From contig QANZ01044457.1 in NCBI GenBank assembly GCA_003254925.1, forward strand, positions 258,717 to 322,716: a DNA stretch of 64,000 nucleotides, given 5' to 3'. This DNA comes from Chamaecrista fasciculata. Its lineage: Eukaryota; Streptophyta; Magnoliopsida; Fabales; Fabaceae. The notes beneath the pieces were generated by a model that was given only the letters and a program-made list of their open reading frames with translations, searched no databases and was not told the DNA's origin. The position numbers and the translations under genes were made by a program. Shown in pieces: positions 21,439-33,450 of this stretch; position 1 is the stretch's first letter; every line of letters begins with the position of its first letter.

Positions 21439-21718
21439 TTTCTTTTCTCATGAATCATAATGTTTTGTCATTTCAACCCTTTGGGCCACATAACATAACT
21501 GAACTGTCAAGTGACGACATTCATTGCTGGTATGAAGTAAGCATCGGTGTAATCAATCACATTTGAAGTTGAAATTTTTTAATAATATAGACATGGATGG
21601 AAGAACTTGAAGAATGACTGTAAAAAAATTACATAATAATTAATTAATGACATTCCCCAAAACTCTCCCTCCCATGAATTCAATGCTTGCTTATCTTCTT
21701 TGATTTCTTTGAAAGATG

Positions 21719-24700
21719 TTAAGAATTTTGGGGTGAGTTTGTGATTGCACCCACCATGTTTAATGCCACACAAGGTTGATCAGTAGGTACCTACATCATA
21801 TATGCACCAGTTAGCAAAACAAACAAGAGAACAACACATTCATTCATTCACACTTTTCTAATCATAATTCTGACACTTCTGAATTATTTCTGATCTTAGA
21901 ATTAATATAACATCATATAAGGTCAAAATTTTACTCTGATCACCCAGATATAAGATAGATTTTGTTTTGATCTTTAAATTTTCTTATTTGTTTTAGTTTA
22001 AAACAGGATTTTGTTTAGTTTCGGCTGTTATCTATGAATTAGACATTTGATTTAAATTATTTTTCTCATATATGTTTTTTTTTGGCTCACTAAGATAAGA
22101 GTATGCCTCAAAGTTCTATAAACTTATAAAGGTATTTATAGATCGGCTACTAACAAAACTCTCATATTGGAAGCGGGAATCGAATTCACGACCTGATGAG
22201 TTATGAGCCAACTTCTTACCAACTGGACCAATCTTTGTTGGCTCTCTCATATATGTTCTAATATGTGAGTTGACAAAGAAAAAATCTAACCACAAATTTA
22301 TCTCTAATTTGTCTAAGTTAAAGATAAGGGCTTAAACTAAAAGGAATCATATTTTGGACTAATGGTGAAATAAATAAAAAATTTTGAGGACTACAATAAA
22401 GTAAAACAACAAAATTTAAGGACCAAAACAATTTTTTTACTTATAACATAAACATATATAATATACTCTCTTCATATGTGAAGACTGCTTTTTTCTCTGG
22501 TTTATTATGATAATATATTTTATTGAACAAGTTGAAAAGTTGTGCAGCACTGTACTATATATCCATCACACGAACTAAATGCTATCCTGTCGAATCTCTT
22601 AACTTGACAAGGAAAATAAAAATCATGGAGTTCTCATTAGCCAAAATATTCATGATGACATAATCATATTTTTTGATTTTAAAGTTTGGGATTTAAAAAT
22701 AAGTATTTATCTAACATATGCCCTTAGGGCACATTTTAAGATATCTTCTTATTTGTTAGTAGAGCATCTCATGTCTCGAAATCTACAAAAATTCATTCAA
22801 AACATAATTTTTAATGTTTTGAAAACTCACTTGACTAATCAAAATAAAACTTAACATGTGCCCTAAGGACACATGTTAGAAGTACCCTAAAAACAAAACT
22901 GAGTAGTTTACTCTTTGTACATTCAATCAGTCGCTTCATTCTTTAGGCCAAAAAAAAAAAATCAGTCGCTTCATTCTGAAGTTTAAGTAATTAAAGTTTG
23001 ACAGATTCTACACTGTTATTTAGATCCAAAGATGATATTCATTATTAAAGCATTCATTAGTTTATGTATTAATCGATCCTTTCCATGTCTCATTAATATA
23101 CAGTTTTGTATTCACCATGGAAAGTCATAAAATGTATCTACGCATGCATATAGTGACAATTTTCTTCTCTTTTTTTTTCCCTGATCACATCATTGATTTT
23201 ATCACCATATATATATATATATAATAGAATTGAGGTCAAAATACACTTTTAGTCCTATGTCTTTTGCTCAGGTCTTAACTTGGTCCCGTATGTTTTTTGT
23301 TGTACTTTCGATCTTGTATCTTTTGTCAGATTGCAAAATTGTTCTCATATCTTTGCAAAAGATTTTACATTGTAGGACTAACGATAAAACATTTTATAAA
23401 GATATGAGACAAATTTTTTACTTGATCAAAAGATTTGAAACCAAAAAGTATAACAAAAAAATATGAGACCAAATTGAGACATAAGCAAAAAATATGAGAC
23501 CAAAAATGCATTTTAGCCTAGAAATGAAAAAGAATTGTTAGCTGTAAAAGATGATGTTAACTTACAAAATGGCCAGCACCAAGAATCCAATAGAAGTTTA
23601 GGTTTTTGTATGATCTCACAAAGCCTCTTGTGCTTCTGTCACCTTCACAATACAGAGGTGTTCTGTCTTTTGCCAAAAAACTTTGAAGCCCTTCCCATCT
23701 ACACAATGAATATATATATATATATATATTAAGAAATAACAATAAAGATTAATTTTTTGACTAAAATGTATGAAACTCCGAAACATTAGTTATATTTTTA
23801 AGTTTTCTTGTAATTTATAATTATAGTTATATTTTTATTGTTTCAAACAAAATTAATTTTTTTGTGATTAATAGTAACTAAAAAATTTTAAGAATTTTGA
23901 TTTCTTCAATAAAAATTTTAACAAAATGAGTTATTTGTACAATATTAAAATTCTAAGAAATAGTTCGTTACTTTTCAAAATTCAAAGAATTTTTTCCACA
24001 ATGACTAAATTTCAAAAAGATTTTGTGCATTTTAGCCAAATTTTTTTGAACTTTATCTTCTGTGCAAAAAAAAAAAAACCTATGAACCTGAGAAAGTGAT
24101 GATAGGTATCCATTTTTTTAATTTTGTGCAAAAAAAATTGTTTATTCAAAATATTAATAACATTCTTTTGGGTTTTGGTTACTATTAAATGTAATAATTG
24201 TTAATTTTAATTTTCTGTCAATGTAAAAAATAAAAAAAATTGTAGGATTAAAAAACTGATATATTTTTATTAAAATCTTAATAAGAGAGATCTTTTGCAA
24301 AAAAAACTTCAAAAATCTTTTGTTAATTTTAAAGGTACAAACTTTTTTTTTCTCCAAACTATTCTAGGAATTTTATACATTTAAATTTTAAACTATAAAT
24401 AAATAATGATGATGCCAAAATATGGAGAAAAGCATTGAAAAATTACTTGAGCTTGTTAACCCAAGCTTCAGTCCCCTTGGTTGCACAAATGAGATCAACC
24501 TATAATAATCACATAGACAAGGTGAAAATCAAGTTTTAAGACTTTTGCATCATTGATTGCCTCAGCTTAATCAACTTTACTTTCAAAGCCAAACAACTAG
24601 TCAAATAATTATTAGGGGTGGACCATATATATAAATATGTAAAAGTTCAAGAATATTGAATTAGAAGGTGAATTTTCTTTTGGTCCTAAATCATTTCTTT

Positions 24701-27700
24701 TTTTGTTTTGACCTTCAAACTTTTTTATTTGTTTCACTGTAGTCCAAAACATGATTTTGTCTGGTTTCTGCTGTTATCTCTGAGTTGGACACCCAACTCA
24801 AACGATCTCTCCTTTATACATGTCAAAAAAAGTGAATTACCAGAGAGAGAAAGTAAAATCTTTCTTCTAAGAAAGAATATTTTTCTTTCCCTCTCCATTG
24901 ACTAATTTATTATAACATGTATTAGAAAGAAATCATTTATCTTAACTGTCCAAGTCAGAGATGATGGTAGAAACAAGACAATTACGTTTTGAACTAATGG
25001 TGGAACAAATGAGAAAGTCTGAAAACTAAAACAGAATATAAAAAGTTTAAAGGCTAAAACAGAATTCACCTTATAGTTTGAGGATCAAAATGAAGTTTTA
25101 ACTTTTTACTTAATTATATGTAATCCCAAAGTGTTGTGTAGAAAGAGAATTAATCTTACTTGTCCGTTTTAATCGAAAAAGATAAAAAAAATCTTACTTG
25201 TCCGTTATACACAGTCACATTGACACCCTTGGCTAACAGCTCATCTACCTGAAGAAGTTAATTATACTAAAACACATCAAATTCAAACTTAAGAATCGAT
25301 TAATTGAAGGTTCAAGTCTAACTTTCATACCTCTTCAATTCTTGGTTTCATAAAATCACCTTGAAGGTTATCAAAAACCTCGTCAGATTGGCCTCCCCAT
25401 CTGTCAAGAACATGTAATGGGTAAGTCAATGTGATCATTAATCACAGAAAAATTCAATCTTTATATATATATACTATTATATATGTCTGAAGATCCTTCT
25501 AATCGGTCAAAAATAATTAAATTAAAAATTAAAAAAATAGGAAATAAACATGTAGATCATGCAAAGCACACTAGTATATATATACATATGCTTACGTGAC
25601 ATTGTCAGGAATGATCTTCAACTTCTTCCTTATGGCACCATTTAATAAGGTACTTAGATCAGAATTATCACCACAAGGAGATGATGATGATGATCTTCTT
25701 GAAGAGAGATATGTTGAGTATCGCTTTACTGCTAGTTTTTTGGATAATCCTAGCTTCTCTGCTGATAAGGTTGCAACTGAATCACTTCCTGAATCCTGCA
25801 GAAAGTTATAGAAGTCCTGAAATTGCACACACACACACAGGGACAAGACATGTTAATTAAGGTCATAATGGACTAATTAATTACTTGAAAATCCACTTAA
25901 TTAAGGGACGTTAATATATGATTATATAGTAGTAGTAGTACCACATTGTTGCTGCTAGAGCTAATCAAGGACTCAAGTTCACTCCATGAGTTAGTGGCTT
26001 CAACAAATTTGCCTTCCTTCAATTGCTGCTTGATCTTCTCTGCCATACTGATAATTCTCCCAATTGTGCTTTTTTAGATTTCTTGACTTGGACATGAGTA
26101 AACTAATATTTTGGTCTATAGATTATATAATCACTATCATTTTAGTCCCTGATTCATTGAAATGCTTAACTTAGTCTGTGAGAATTCATGACTTGTTGCA
26201 AGTTAATATCTCCATGAATACCATATAACAGTACAACTCAATCCTAGAGGGGCTAAATTGTAACGAGTCATGAACTCTTGAGGACGAAATCAATTATTTC
26301 CAAAATATCAATGATCATATAATACAGTTATACAGGGACTAAATTAATAGTTTATTCACTTAGAAATTATCATTCATATTTTGACAACATAAACACTTTT
26401 TTTTTCATAGAATAAAGTTTATGTGAGTTGGGTCCTAACTCATGGCTATTGGCTCAATGAGCATTTAAAAAATACTTCTAGATAGCTCGTAAAGACGTCA
26501 ACCAAGCCCTCACAGTGGCAGCGAAATTTGAACTCACGACCCATTGGACTGATTGTGTATTGGTAAAAAATAAGTACTATTAAGTACCAAAACTGACTGT
26601 AGTACCTGTTTGAATTTTGCATTCCATTGTTGTCAAGCCGCGAGACATCTTTCAGAAGAGGACCCCATGAGAACTGCAATTTTGGGTTTGAACTTTGAGC
26701 ATTAGCAAATGTGAACAAAATTGAAAAAAGGAAAAAAAAAAAAAAGAACTTGTAGTAAGAACAATCCATTTATTTACCACAAAGTCTTCTGGGGAGATCC
26801 AAGAGTCCCCTAATGCCACACCTACATAAGAGACAGAACAGAAACATAGTATAATACAGAGGTTTTTGTTGTATTAAGAAGGGATTAGTAAGTAGACAGA
26901 ACAAAAACATAGTATGTCACAGAGGTTTTTGTTGTATTAAGAAGGGATGATTAGTAAGTTCATTAAGAGAAAAACTATATTTTAGTCCTTAATAGATAAT
27001 GACTTTCAATTTAGTCATTTGATGATCATTACCACCAATTATGTTATTTATAGATAAAATTCCTTTTAATGTTACCTTATACTCTATTTCCTTTCAATGT
27101 TAATGAGTAAATTAACACAATATCACTTTCATATTCAAATTATAGATAAAATTTGTGTGAGGGTGACATTGCAGGAAATATCATCTATGAGACACTAATT
27201 TGACAGCAATAATCTTTGAAGGAATTAACTTGCAAGTTACCCAATCTGTCTAGGACTAAAATATGGCTTTTCTGGTTTATTAATTACCTCCAAGTTGAAG
27301 CTTCAATTTGCCAGATTGAATAGCTTGAAGGGCAGATAATGCAAGAGTGACAGCATACTTTCCACCATAAGACTCAGCCACAATGAACAAAGGACTCTTC
27401 TGAAGACTTTCATCCTTATTGAATATCTCAATTAGCAATGTGGTCAAATCAGTAGCTGCTTCCACATCTGTTTTCACAAACAGCTTCTGATCTTCCACAT
27501 AACTAAAACCAGTTCCAACTGGATTATCCTGAAAACCAGAACACAAAGCTCAATTCAATTCAATCAAAACCAAAAGGCTAAAATGCAGAAAACCCCACTG
27601 GAATTTGGTCTTTGTTTAAAAAAATTCCCTAAACTTCGAAAAGTGGTGAAAGATCCCTTGAACTTTCAATTTTGTGCAAATAATCCCTTTTGCTAAACTG

Positions 27701-28824
27701 AGTTGACAATTCAGTCCCTAAAAGATTATCAAATTGACAATCAGTCTTTGAAAAATTGAAATACACAGTTTAGCACCTCAAAGATTAAAACAATAAACTT
27801 ATTAATCCTTTTCATTGACTAAATAATATACAAAAGGACTAATAACTATATTATTATGATCTTTCAAGGACTTAAGAGTATACCATTATAATATTTCAAG
27901 GACTAAGCTATATATTTCAATCTTTTAAGGACTGAGTTGTCAACTCAGTAATCTTTCAAGGATCGAATTGTTAGTTTACTCTTAATTTTTAATTTGGATC
28001 AACATAAAATGCAACAATAATAGTAAGTTTACAAAAAGAAAAAATGACTAAAATGCAACAATAATAAAAAAAATCTTAAGGAAAAAGGAATTATTTGCAC
28101 AAAATCAAGAATTCATAGCTCCTCTTATCACTTTTCAAGATTCAAAGAGGTTTTTACATAACAAGTAAAGTTCTGCATTTTAGCCAAATCAAAATCAAAA
28201 TCTAAATGCTTCAGAGTTATGCATCATATATATATATATATATATATATTACCACAAAGAGGAGATCTGCTTTCTTCAACCAAGTGGAATTTCTGGGCTT
28301 CAAACTGGTGTCCAAAGGCCCTACCTCTTCAAAATTCCCAATCCCAACTCCAGAAGCACCCTATTCAATTGACACTTAGAATTCTCAGATGTTTTCTTTT
28401 TCTTATTACTTTCTGGATTTTGAATTGAATTGAACTGAATGGTATATATATATATATATACTTACAGGTCCTCCTTGCAGCCAAAGAATGATTGGCCATG
28501 GCTTTGAGGGATCCTCTACTCTGTAGGGACTTCTGTAAAGCCACCAAAACATGTGGGCTTCTGTGATATATAAAACAACACATCCAAACCAAAAGTGAAT
28601 CAAAAGAAATAAAAATAAATAAATTAATCAGAAGCTTTTGGTGTAGTTTGTTCAAGATTCCTTTTTTCAAAGAAAGAAGGGGAAATTTCAGATTTTGACT
28701 TACTGGGTCTGACTTCTACATATCCCCATTTCTCTGATCCATCTTCAGTAATTTTCAATCCATGGGATAGAAGAGGAAGGCATAGAAGAATAACAGCGAG
28801 AGAAAGAACACAAAGTATTTTCAT
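21719..28824 (-). CDS. SCPL51-like: Serine carboxypeptidase-like protein, SCPL51/RISC type (copy 3)
   Basis: The older paralogue of copies 1 and 2, same S10 activity expected. Exons: 28704-28824, 28466-28560, 28253-28360, 27288-27528, 26778-26821, 26606-26673, 25942-26047, 25596-25816, 25331-25400, 25198-25248, 24447-24499, 23566-23698, 21719-21790. The reading frame is whole (460 residues) with signal peptide 1-22 and triad Ser161, Asp377, His436 (GAGHF). Exon 8 is 9 bases longer than in the others, in a variable Ser-rich loop. The start is MKILC by alignment to the sisters; an in-frame ATG ten codons upstream (28854) would lengthen the signal peptide. Introns 3, 6, 10, 11 and 12 are expanded by repeats; intron 12 alone is 1,775 bases. 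A second copy of the exon-10 donor lies 38 bases downstream in intron 10. Confidence 0.92.
21921..22440. mobile_element. Fold-back element in intron 12 of SCPL copy 3, with a nested SINE
   Basis: The left part has ggtcaaaattttactctgat and gttttgatctttaaattttc; the right part has aaggaccaaaacaattt and gactaatggtga. Related to 24664-25103, 29330-29775 and 44089-44512, which all share a 'gagttggac'/'gttatctctgagtt'-type interior. The SINE at 22077-22244 interrupts it. Confidence 0.6.
22077..22244 (-). mobile_element. tRNA-derived SINE nested in a fold-back element
   Basis: The minus strand starts GCCAACAAAG and has an A-box-like TTGGTCCAGTTGGTAAG and a B-box-like GGTCGTGAATTCGATTCCC, then ends GTGAGCC plus an A-run. 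Exact 13-bp direct repeats tctcatatatgtt flank it at 22064-22076 and 22245-22257. Confidence 0.85.
22711..22879. mobile_element. 169-bp fold-back MITE
   Basis: Terminal inverted repeats ctaacatatgcccttagggc and its near-complement ending ggacacatgttag. The interior is AT-rich and non-coding. It lies in intron 12 of SCPL copy 3. Confidence 0.65.
22943..22960 (+). mobile_element. 18-bp A-tailed micro-insertion with exact 17-bp direct repeats
   Basis: The insert ttaggccaaaaaaaaaaa lies between exact copies of atcagtcgcttcattct (22926-22942 and 22961-22977). It ends in GGCC plus an A-run like those at 15113-15126 and 47954-47968. Confidence 0.7.
23233..23519. mobile_element. Fold-back MITE in intron 12 of SCPL copy 3
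   Basis: The left end reads gaggtcaaaatacactttta; the right end reads gaccaaaaatgcattttagcc. Arms carry atgagaccaaattgagacat and its inverse. The left arm shares words with the minisatellite at 5607-5731. Confidence 0.65.
24664..25103. mobile_element. Fold-back element in intron 10 of SCPL copy 3
   Basis: The left arm has cttttggtcctaaatcattt and ccttcaaacttttttatttg; the right arm has aatgagaaagtctgaaaact and gaggatcaaaatgaagtttt. The centre has gctgttatctctgagttgga with its complement ccaagtcagagatgatggta. Same family as 29330-29775 and 44089-44512. Confidence 0.65.
25169..25189 (+). mobile_element. 21-bp A-rich micro-insertion that duplicated a splice donor
   Basis: The insert ttaatcgaaaaagataaaaaa is flanked by exact 17-bp repeats aatcttacttgtccgtt at 25152-25168 and 25190-25206. 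The repeat spans the end of exon 10 and its GTAAG donor, so intron 10 of SCPL copy 3 now has a second, identical donor 38 bases into the intron. Confidence 0.6.
26096..26357. mobile_element. Fold-back element in intron 6 of SCPL copy 3
   Basis: The left end reads gagtaaactaatattttggtc; the right end reads gggactaaattaatagtttattc. Inner words (attcatgacttgttgcaagt and its inverse, taacgagtcatgaactctt) resemble those of the elements in intron 10 of copies 1 and 2. No convincing target duplication was found. Confidence 0.6.
26399..26575 (-). mobile_element. Probable SINE remnant in intron 6 of SCPL copy 3
   Basis: The minus strand has a B-box-like GGGTCGTGAGTTCAAATTTC followed by about 130 bases and an A-run. 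The A-box end is not clear and no target duplication was found, so it may be 5' truncated. Confidence 0.4.
27692..27981. mobile_element. Fold-back element in intron 3 of SCPL copy 3
   Basis: The right end reads aattgttagtttactc, matching the Pack-MULE terminal word; the left end is eroded (gctaaactgagttgacaatt). Inner inverted words are cagtccctaaaagatt and aatctttcaaggatcg. Related to 20493-20768, which shares tatatttcaatcttttaag-type sequence. Confidence 0.55.
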
Positions 28825-29329
28825 TTGAAGATGATGTAGGAGAAGGAGAATCAAGTATGATTATATATACATATACATATACATATAATTTATATATATG
28901 AAAAAGATTGAAGCTTTTACGCAGAAAGAAGCAAAAAAGAAGGGTCAAAAGGGGAATTTGATTTCCTTTTGAGGTAGGAGTAACATGGAAGGCAAGATAC
29001 ACGTTCTAAGAAGGCTCCTAGAGGTTTTAGAAAAAGTAATGAAGGAAATGCCTGTAAAAGGCTAAAAGGTGTGAATTTGGGAAGAAACTTTAAGTGCAAG
29101 AACGAGAAAACTCTTAATTGGTAGTCAAAAAGGTAGAAGGAACGTTAAAAACTTAAAATTGTTACACATTGATCATTAATCAAAACGTGATTGGAAATGA
29201 ATTTTTGAAGTTAAAGGATGAGCAGATACATATATGATTGTGGGTTTTGAAGATTAGGTACAGAGAATTCCATTTCCAGCGAAAAAAGGGACGCCCCAGA
29301 TTTGCTCTCTCTCTCTCTCTAATTTGGAG

Positions 29330-29775
29330 ATCAAAACCTCACTTTGATCCTTGAAGGAGAGGCTGAATTTCATTTTGGTCCTTAAACTATTTCTTATTCC
29401 ATTTTAGTTATTAAACTTTTTCATTTATTTCACCGTTAGTTCAATTCTATTTTGTTTTGTCATGAGCTGGACATTAAACATGAACATTTTTTTTTTCTCT
29501 CTCTCTCATGTGTATCTTGATAAATGAGTTGAAAGAGATAGAAAACAATCTTTTATTCAAAAAAATCATTTTTTTTATATACCAATTAAAACATGTATAA
29601 GAGATAAATTGTCTATCTCAACAATTCAGATCAGAGATAACAGTAGAGATTAGACAGAATCATATTTCAAACTAATGATAAAGTGAAAAGTTTGAGGACT
29701 GAAATATAACAAAAAATTATTTAGGAGCTAAAATGAAGTTTACCTTATAATTTAAGGAAAAAAATAAGTTTTGAC
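29330..29775. mobile_element. Fold-back element upstream of SCPL copy 3
   Basis: The left end agatcaaaacctcactttgat and right end aaaataagttttgacc are roughly inverted; centre words catgagctggacattaaac and cagatcagagataacagt match the family at 24664-25103 and 44089-44512. Confidence 0.6.
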
Positions 29776-29997
29776 CTAATTGGGGAATACTACTTTTTTT
29801 CTCTCTAAATTATTTTTTTAATAATTTAATAATAGAGAGTTAGAGTTGTTGAGAAATTTCAGTTCTGGATAATATTTCTTATTTTGTAATGGTTGCTTCT
29901 CTCTGATAATGGGTCCACGGGAATGGATCATCTCCATTAGAAATTCTCTCCATTCTCTCCATTGGAGAGAATCTTGGCCATTTATTTAATCTATTGC

Positions 29998-30801
29998 CTC
30001 TCATTGAGCCACGTAAGTCTCCCTATGATCCTCATTATATTTTTCTTTCTTTCTTTCTCATACACACAAAATAACGTTCCGGGCATTCTTTTTTTGGCCA
30101 AATTCAAGCATCCTTAATCCAATGCATATCAAAAGTTTTTTTTTTTCACTCTCATGACTTTTTTGCTAGTTTGAGTAAGGATATTTATGGTTAGAGTTTG
30201 AATAAAAAACTATAATATCAGATTTGAACTTGTAAAAAAAATTTACTTCCATTTTTTGATTCTTATTCATGTGGGTATTTTATTTAATTTCCATTTTTAT
30301 TTTATGAAGAAGGTAAAAGTATTGTTGTTACCCCCAATATATGGAGTCATTTTCAGTTATACCCCCAACATTTCACATTTGAGTCAATTATATCCCAACT
30401 CTCATTGAGCCACGTAAGTCTCCCTATGATCCTCATTATATTTTTCTTTCTTTCTTTCTCATACACACAAAATAACGTTCCGGGCATTCTTTTTTTGGCC
30501 AAATTCAAGCATCCTTAATCCAATGCATATCAAAAGTTTTTTTTTTTCACTCTCATGACTTTTTTGCTAGTTTGAGTAAGGATATTTATGGTTAGAGTTT
30601 GAATAAAAAACTATAATATCAGATTTGAACTTGTAAAAAAAATTTACTTCCATTTTTTGATTCTTATTCATGTGGGTATTTTATTTAATTTCCATTTTTA
30701 TTTTATGAAGAAGGTAAAAGTATTGTTGTTACCCCCAATATATGGAGTCATTTTCAGTTATACCCCCAACATTTCACATTTGAGTCAATTATATCCCAAC
30801 T
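29998..30801. repeat. Exact 401-bp tandem duplication
   Basis: The segments starting ctcattgagccacgtaagtc at 30000 and 30401 run identically for 401 bases as far as I could compare, including an 11-T run. Each copy contains one left arm of the adjacent fold-back element. Either a very recent duplication or an assembly duplicate. Confidence 0.85.
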
Positions 30802-31747
30802 CAGCATTTTTTTTTGTTTTAAGATCCTTAAGTTTCCATTATTTAGAAATCCTTCATTCTCTCAAGATTTTACTTTCACACGAGTCCCTAACTAATTACA
30901 GAACAATCCATAATATTTGTCATCTTTAACGAATTAGTCCCTGCAATTGAGAAACCCGAAAAATCTCTCCCTTCTGTTTTTTCGTAGTTCCGACAACCAC
31001 ATACAAACTCGCCGATGAGCCTCGAATATAGAAAAATCGAGCAGAAATATCAATAGCTCTAGCTCCTAGCGTTAAAAATCAATCTCTAGTGGCAATGTCG
31101 TCATGGTCATCGAAATTGAGAAGAAGTAAATTCAAAAGCCCTTTAGAGAGAGAGGCAAAATAGAGAAAATGAGTGAGAGAGACACTTGTAAAGGAAGGAA
31201 AATGGATGAGAATGACGTAATTTATGGGAGACGAGAGAGCTTAGAACGACGACGAGAATGACCATGTCGACGGAAACGAGGGCAGAGTGGACGATGACGA
31301 CGAAGTGTGGTGGTGATGTTTTATGGTAAGAGAATGAGAGTTTTTAATCGTTTCTAGGGATCTGTTTGTTAAAGATGACAAACATTCTGAAATATTTTGT
31401 AATTAGTTAGGGATTGAGGTATAATTGACTCAAATGTGAAACGTTTGAGGTATAATTGACAAAATAAATATTGGGATATAACTAAAAATGACCTCATACG
31501 TTAGGGGTACCAACAATACTTTTGCCTATAAAGAATTAAACTATTCATAAAATAATTTAATCATCTTGAGAATTAAACTATTCATAAAATAAAAATGGAA
31601 ATTGAATTTAATACCCACATGAATGAGAATCCAAAAATGGAAGTAAATTTTTTTTACAAAAAGTTTGAATATGAGATTATAGTTTTTTATTCAAACTCTA
31701 ACCATAAATATCCTTACTCAAACTAGCAAAAAAGTCATGAGAGTGAA
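30547..31747. mobile_element. Large fold-back element with a GC-richer core
   Basis: The left arm (30547-30940) and right arm (31360-31747) are inverted: cactctcatgacttttttgc pairs with gcaaaaaagtcatgagagtg, and ttcagttatacccccaac pairs with the complement around 31440-31490. The core 30950-31340 has more GC and CpG than its surroundings and may be captured, source unknown. The right end stops at the N at 31748. The inner words resemble 37282-37851. No coding capacity was seen. Confidence 0.65.
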
Positions 31748-31748
31748 N

Positions 31749-32604
31749 ATTACATGTAGTGAAGTATCTAAAAGGAACATCCACTTTAGGAATTTACTAC
31801 AAATCTTCATCTGATATGACTATGGAAGCCTACTGCGACAGTGACTGGGCCTCCTGCCCATTAACAAGAAGATCTTTAACGGGGTATTGTGTTTTTCTAG
31901 GAGATAACATCATTTCTTGGAAGACCAAGAAACAAACCACTGTCTCAAGGTCTTCATGTGAGGCAGAATATCGATCTATGGCCAATACTCTGTGTGAAGT
32001 GCAGTGGATTACTTATCTTTTACAAGATTTCCAGATTACAACACCTACACCTATCCCATTGTGGTGTGACAATAAGTCAGCCATCCACATTGCCTCTAAC
32101 CCTGTTTATCATGAGAGGACTAAACATATAGAAATTGATTGTCATCTCATTAGAGACAAATGCAAAGACAATTTCATAGCTCCTCAACACATCCCAACAC
32201 AGCTTCAAGTGGCAGACATCTTCACTAAGTCTTTGGCGAAACCACAGTTCACTACTCTTGTTTGCAAGTTGGGTTTGGTTCCTCACCAATTCCCATCTTG
32301 AGGAGGGGATGTTAGAATATTATGCCTGTGTTTAATTGGTCTTAATTATTGCATTAATCACCATGAGGAGCTGCTGTCATCATTGCCTTATGATTGCTGA
32401 TTTCGGTTATGACAGCTGTCCATTCTTCTCCAGTATATTCTTTTTTTCTGTTTTGTACAGCTCATTGTATTTAGTGTAGGCTATCAGATGTAGACACGTG
32501 TACTTACCTCTCTCATTGTAATTGTATATATCTAGCTGAGAAATGGTAATAGAAGCACGATAACATTCAGTATTCTCTTCTCTTCTTCTCTATACCCTTG
32601 TTCA
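31749..32604 (+). mobile_element. Ty1/copia LTR-retrotransposon remnant
   Basis: An old virus-like fossil. Only the 3' part is present: the end of pol encoding RNase H (about 31756-32301, with the Tyr-Cys-Asp-Ser-Asp-Trp-Ala motif of copia RNase H), a purine-rich tract just before 32310, and a probable 3' LTR from 32310 to about 32604 beginning tgttag. It is incomplete and not functional. With no second LTR its age cannot be estimated. It begins directly after the N at 31748. Confidence 0.85.
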
Positions 32605-33266
32605 TTATTTGAATGAGAAATAATCTCTTGTCCTATAATCATTTAATAAACTTAGATTTGTGTGAAATAGTTTTGGGTCTTGATCGATTTTGAGATTTTT
32701 TCTTGTCTCAGCCTTGCCACTTGGGCAAAAAGTCTTTTGTGTTTAATGATGAATTAGCTCTCTATGTTTGAGATGTACGGAATAAGTGTCTCACACAAAA
32801 TTGATATACAGTAAAAGAAACGTATATATTGGATTGGGCTGAACAATATCAAAATAGAAAAACAGGGTCTGATGATTAAACCTCCAATATCAAATACACA
32901 TTAGATATTGGGCCAACCTAATTAGTTGTGATTTGGAACAACTCAGTGACTCGATCACTATACTATATCCTGCAACACAATTATAATTCCCTTATTGACT
33001 AAAACCCCACAAAAAGAAAAACGACGACAACAACAAAATTACTCTCCTCTTCACAGGGCCTTGTTTATTATTGTATTCTTTTCAGGGCCTTGTCATAGTA
33101 TATATTTTTTTAGTGCTTATCATAGTTTATTTTTAAATTCCACGAGGTTATTTGTTTTGCATAAAAACGAAATGACTCCAAGTAGAGAATATTTTAACAA
33201 TGAAATACTTGCCCTAAGCTTTTTCTCCTCTAAATTTTGTCACAGATGAATTCTTGGAGATCATTT

Positions 33267-33450
33267 TTTTTTTGGCTCAAGGTATCCCCAATTCGACGGG
33301 TTTATGATTAATCCTTTGCAGATCTGAGCTTCATTTAATGGTTTGTTGCTGGTCAATTGGTTGTTGCATACACAAGACGAGAATCAAACACTCGACACTT
33401 ACTTAAGTGACTTAGTGAACTAACCACTAAACCAACTAAACTTGATTTTA
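33267..33450 (-). mobile_element. tRNA-derived SINE
   Basis: The minus strand has TTGGTTTAGTGGTTAGTTCAC (A-box-like, trimmed here) and GTGTTTGATTCTCGTC (B-box-like), and ends TTGAGCC plus an A-run. Exact 10-bp repeats gagatcattt flank it at 33257-33266 and 33451-33460. The GAGCC-A tail is like that of the SINE at 22077-22244. Confidence 0.8.

Noticed and set aside
26399-26575. Clear target duplication for the SINE remnant
   Set aside because: The best candidate repeats match at only about 7 of 10 positions in AT-rich sequence.
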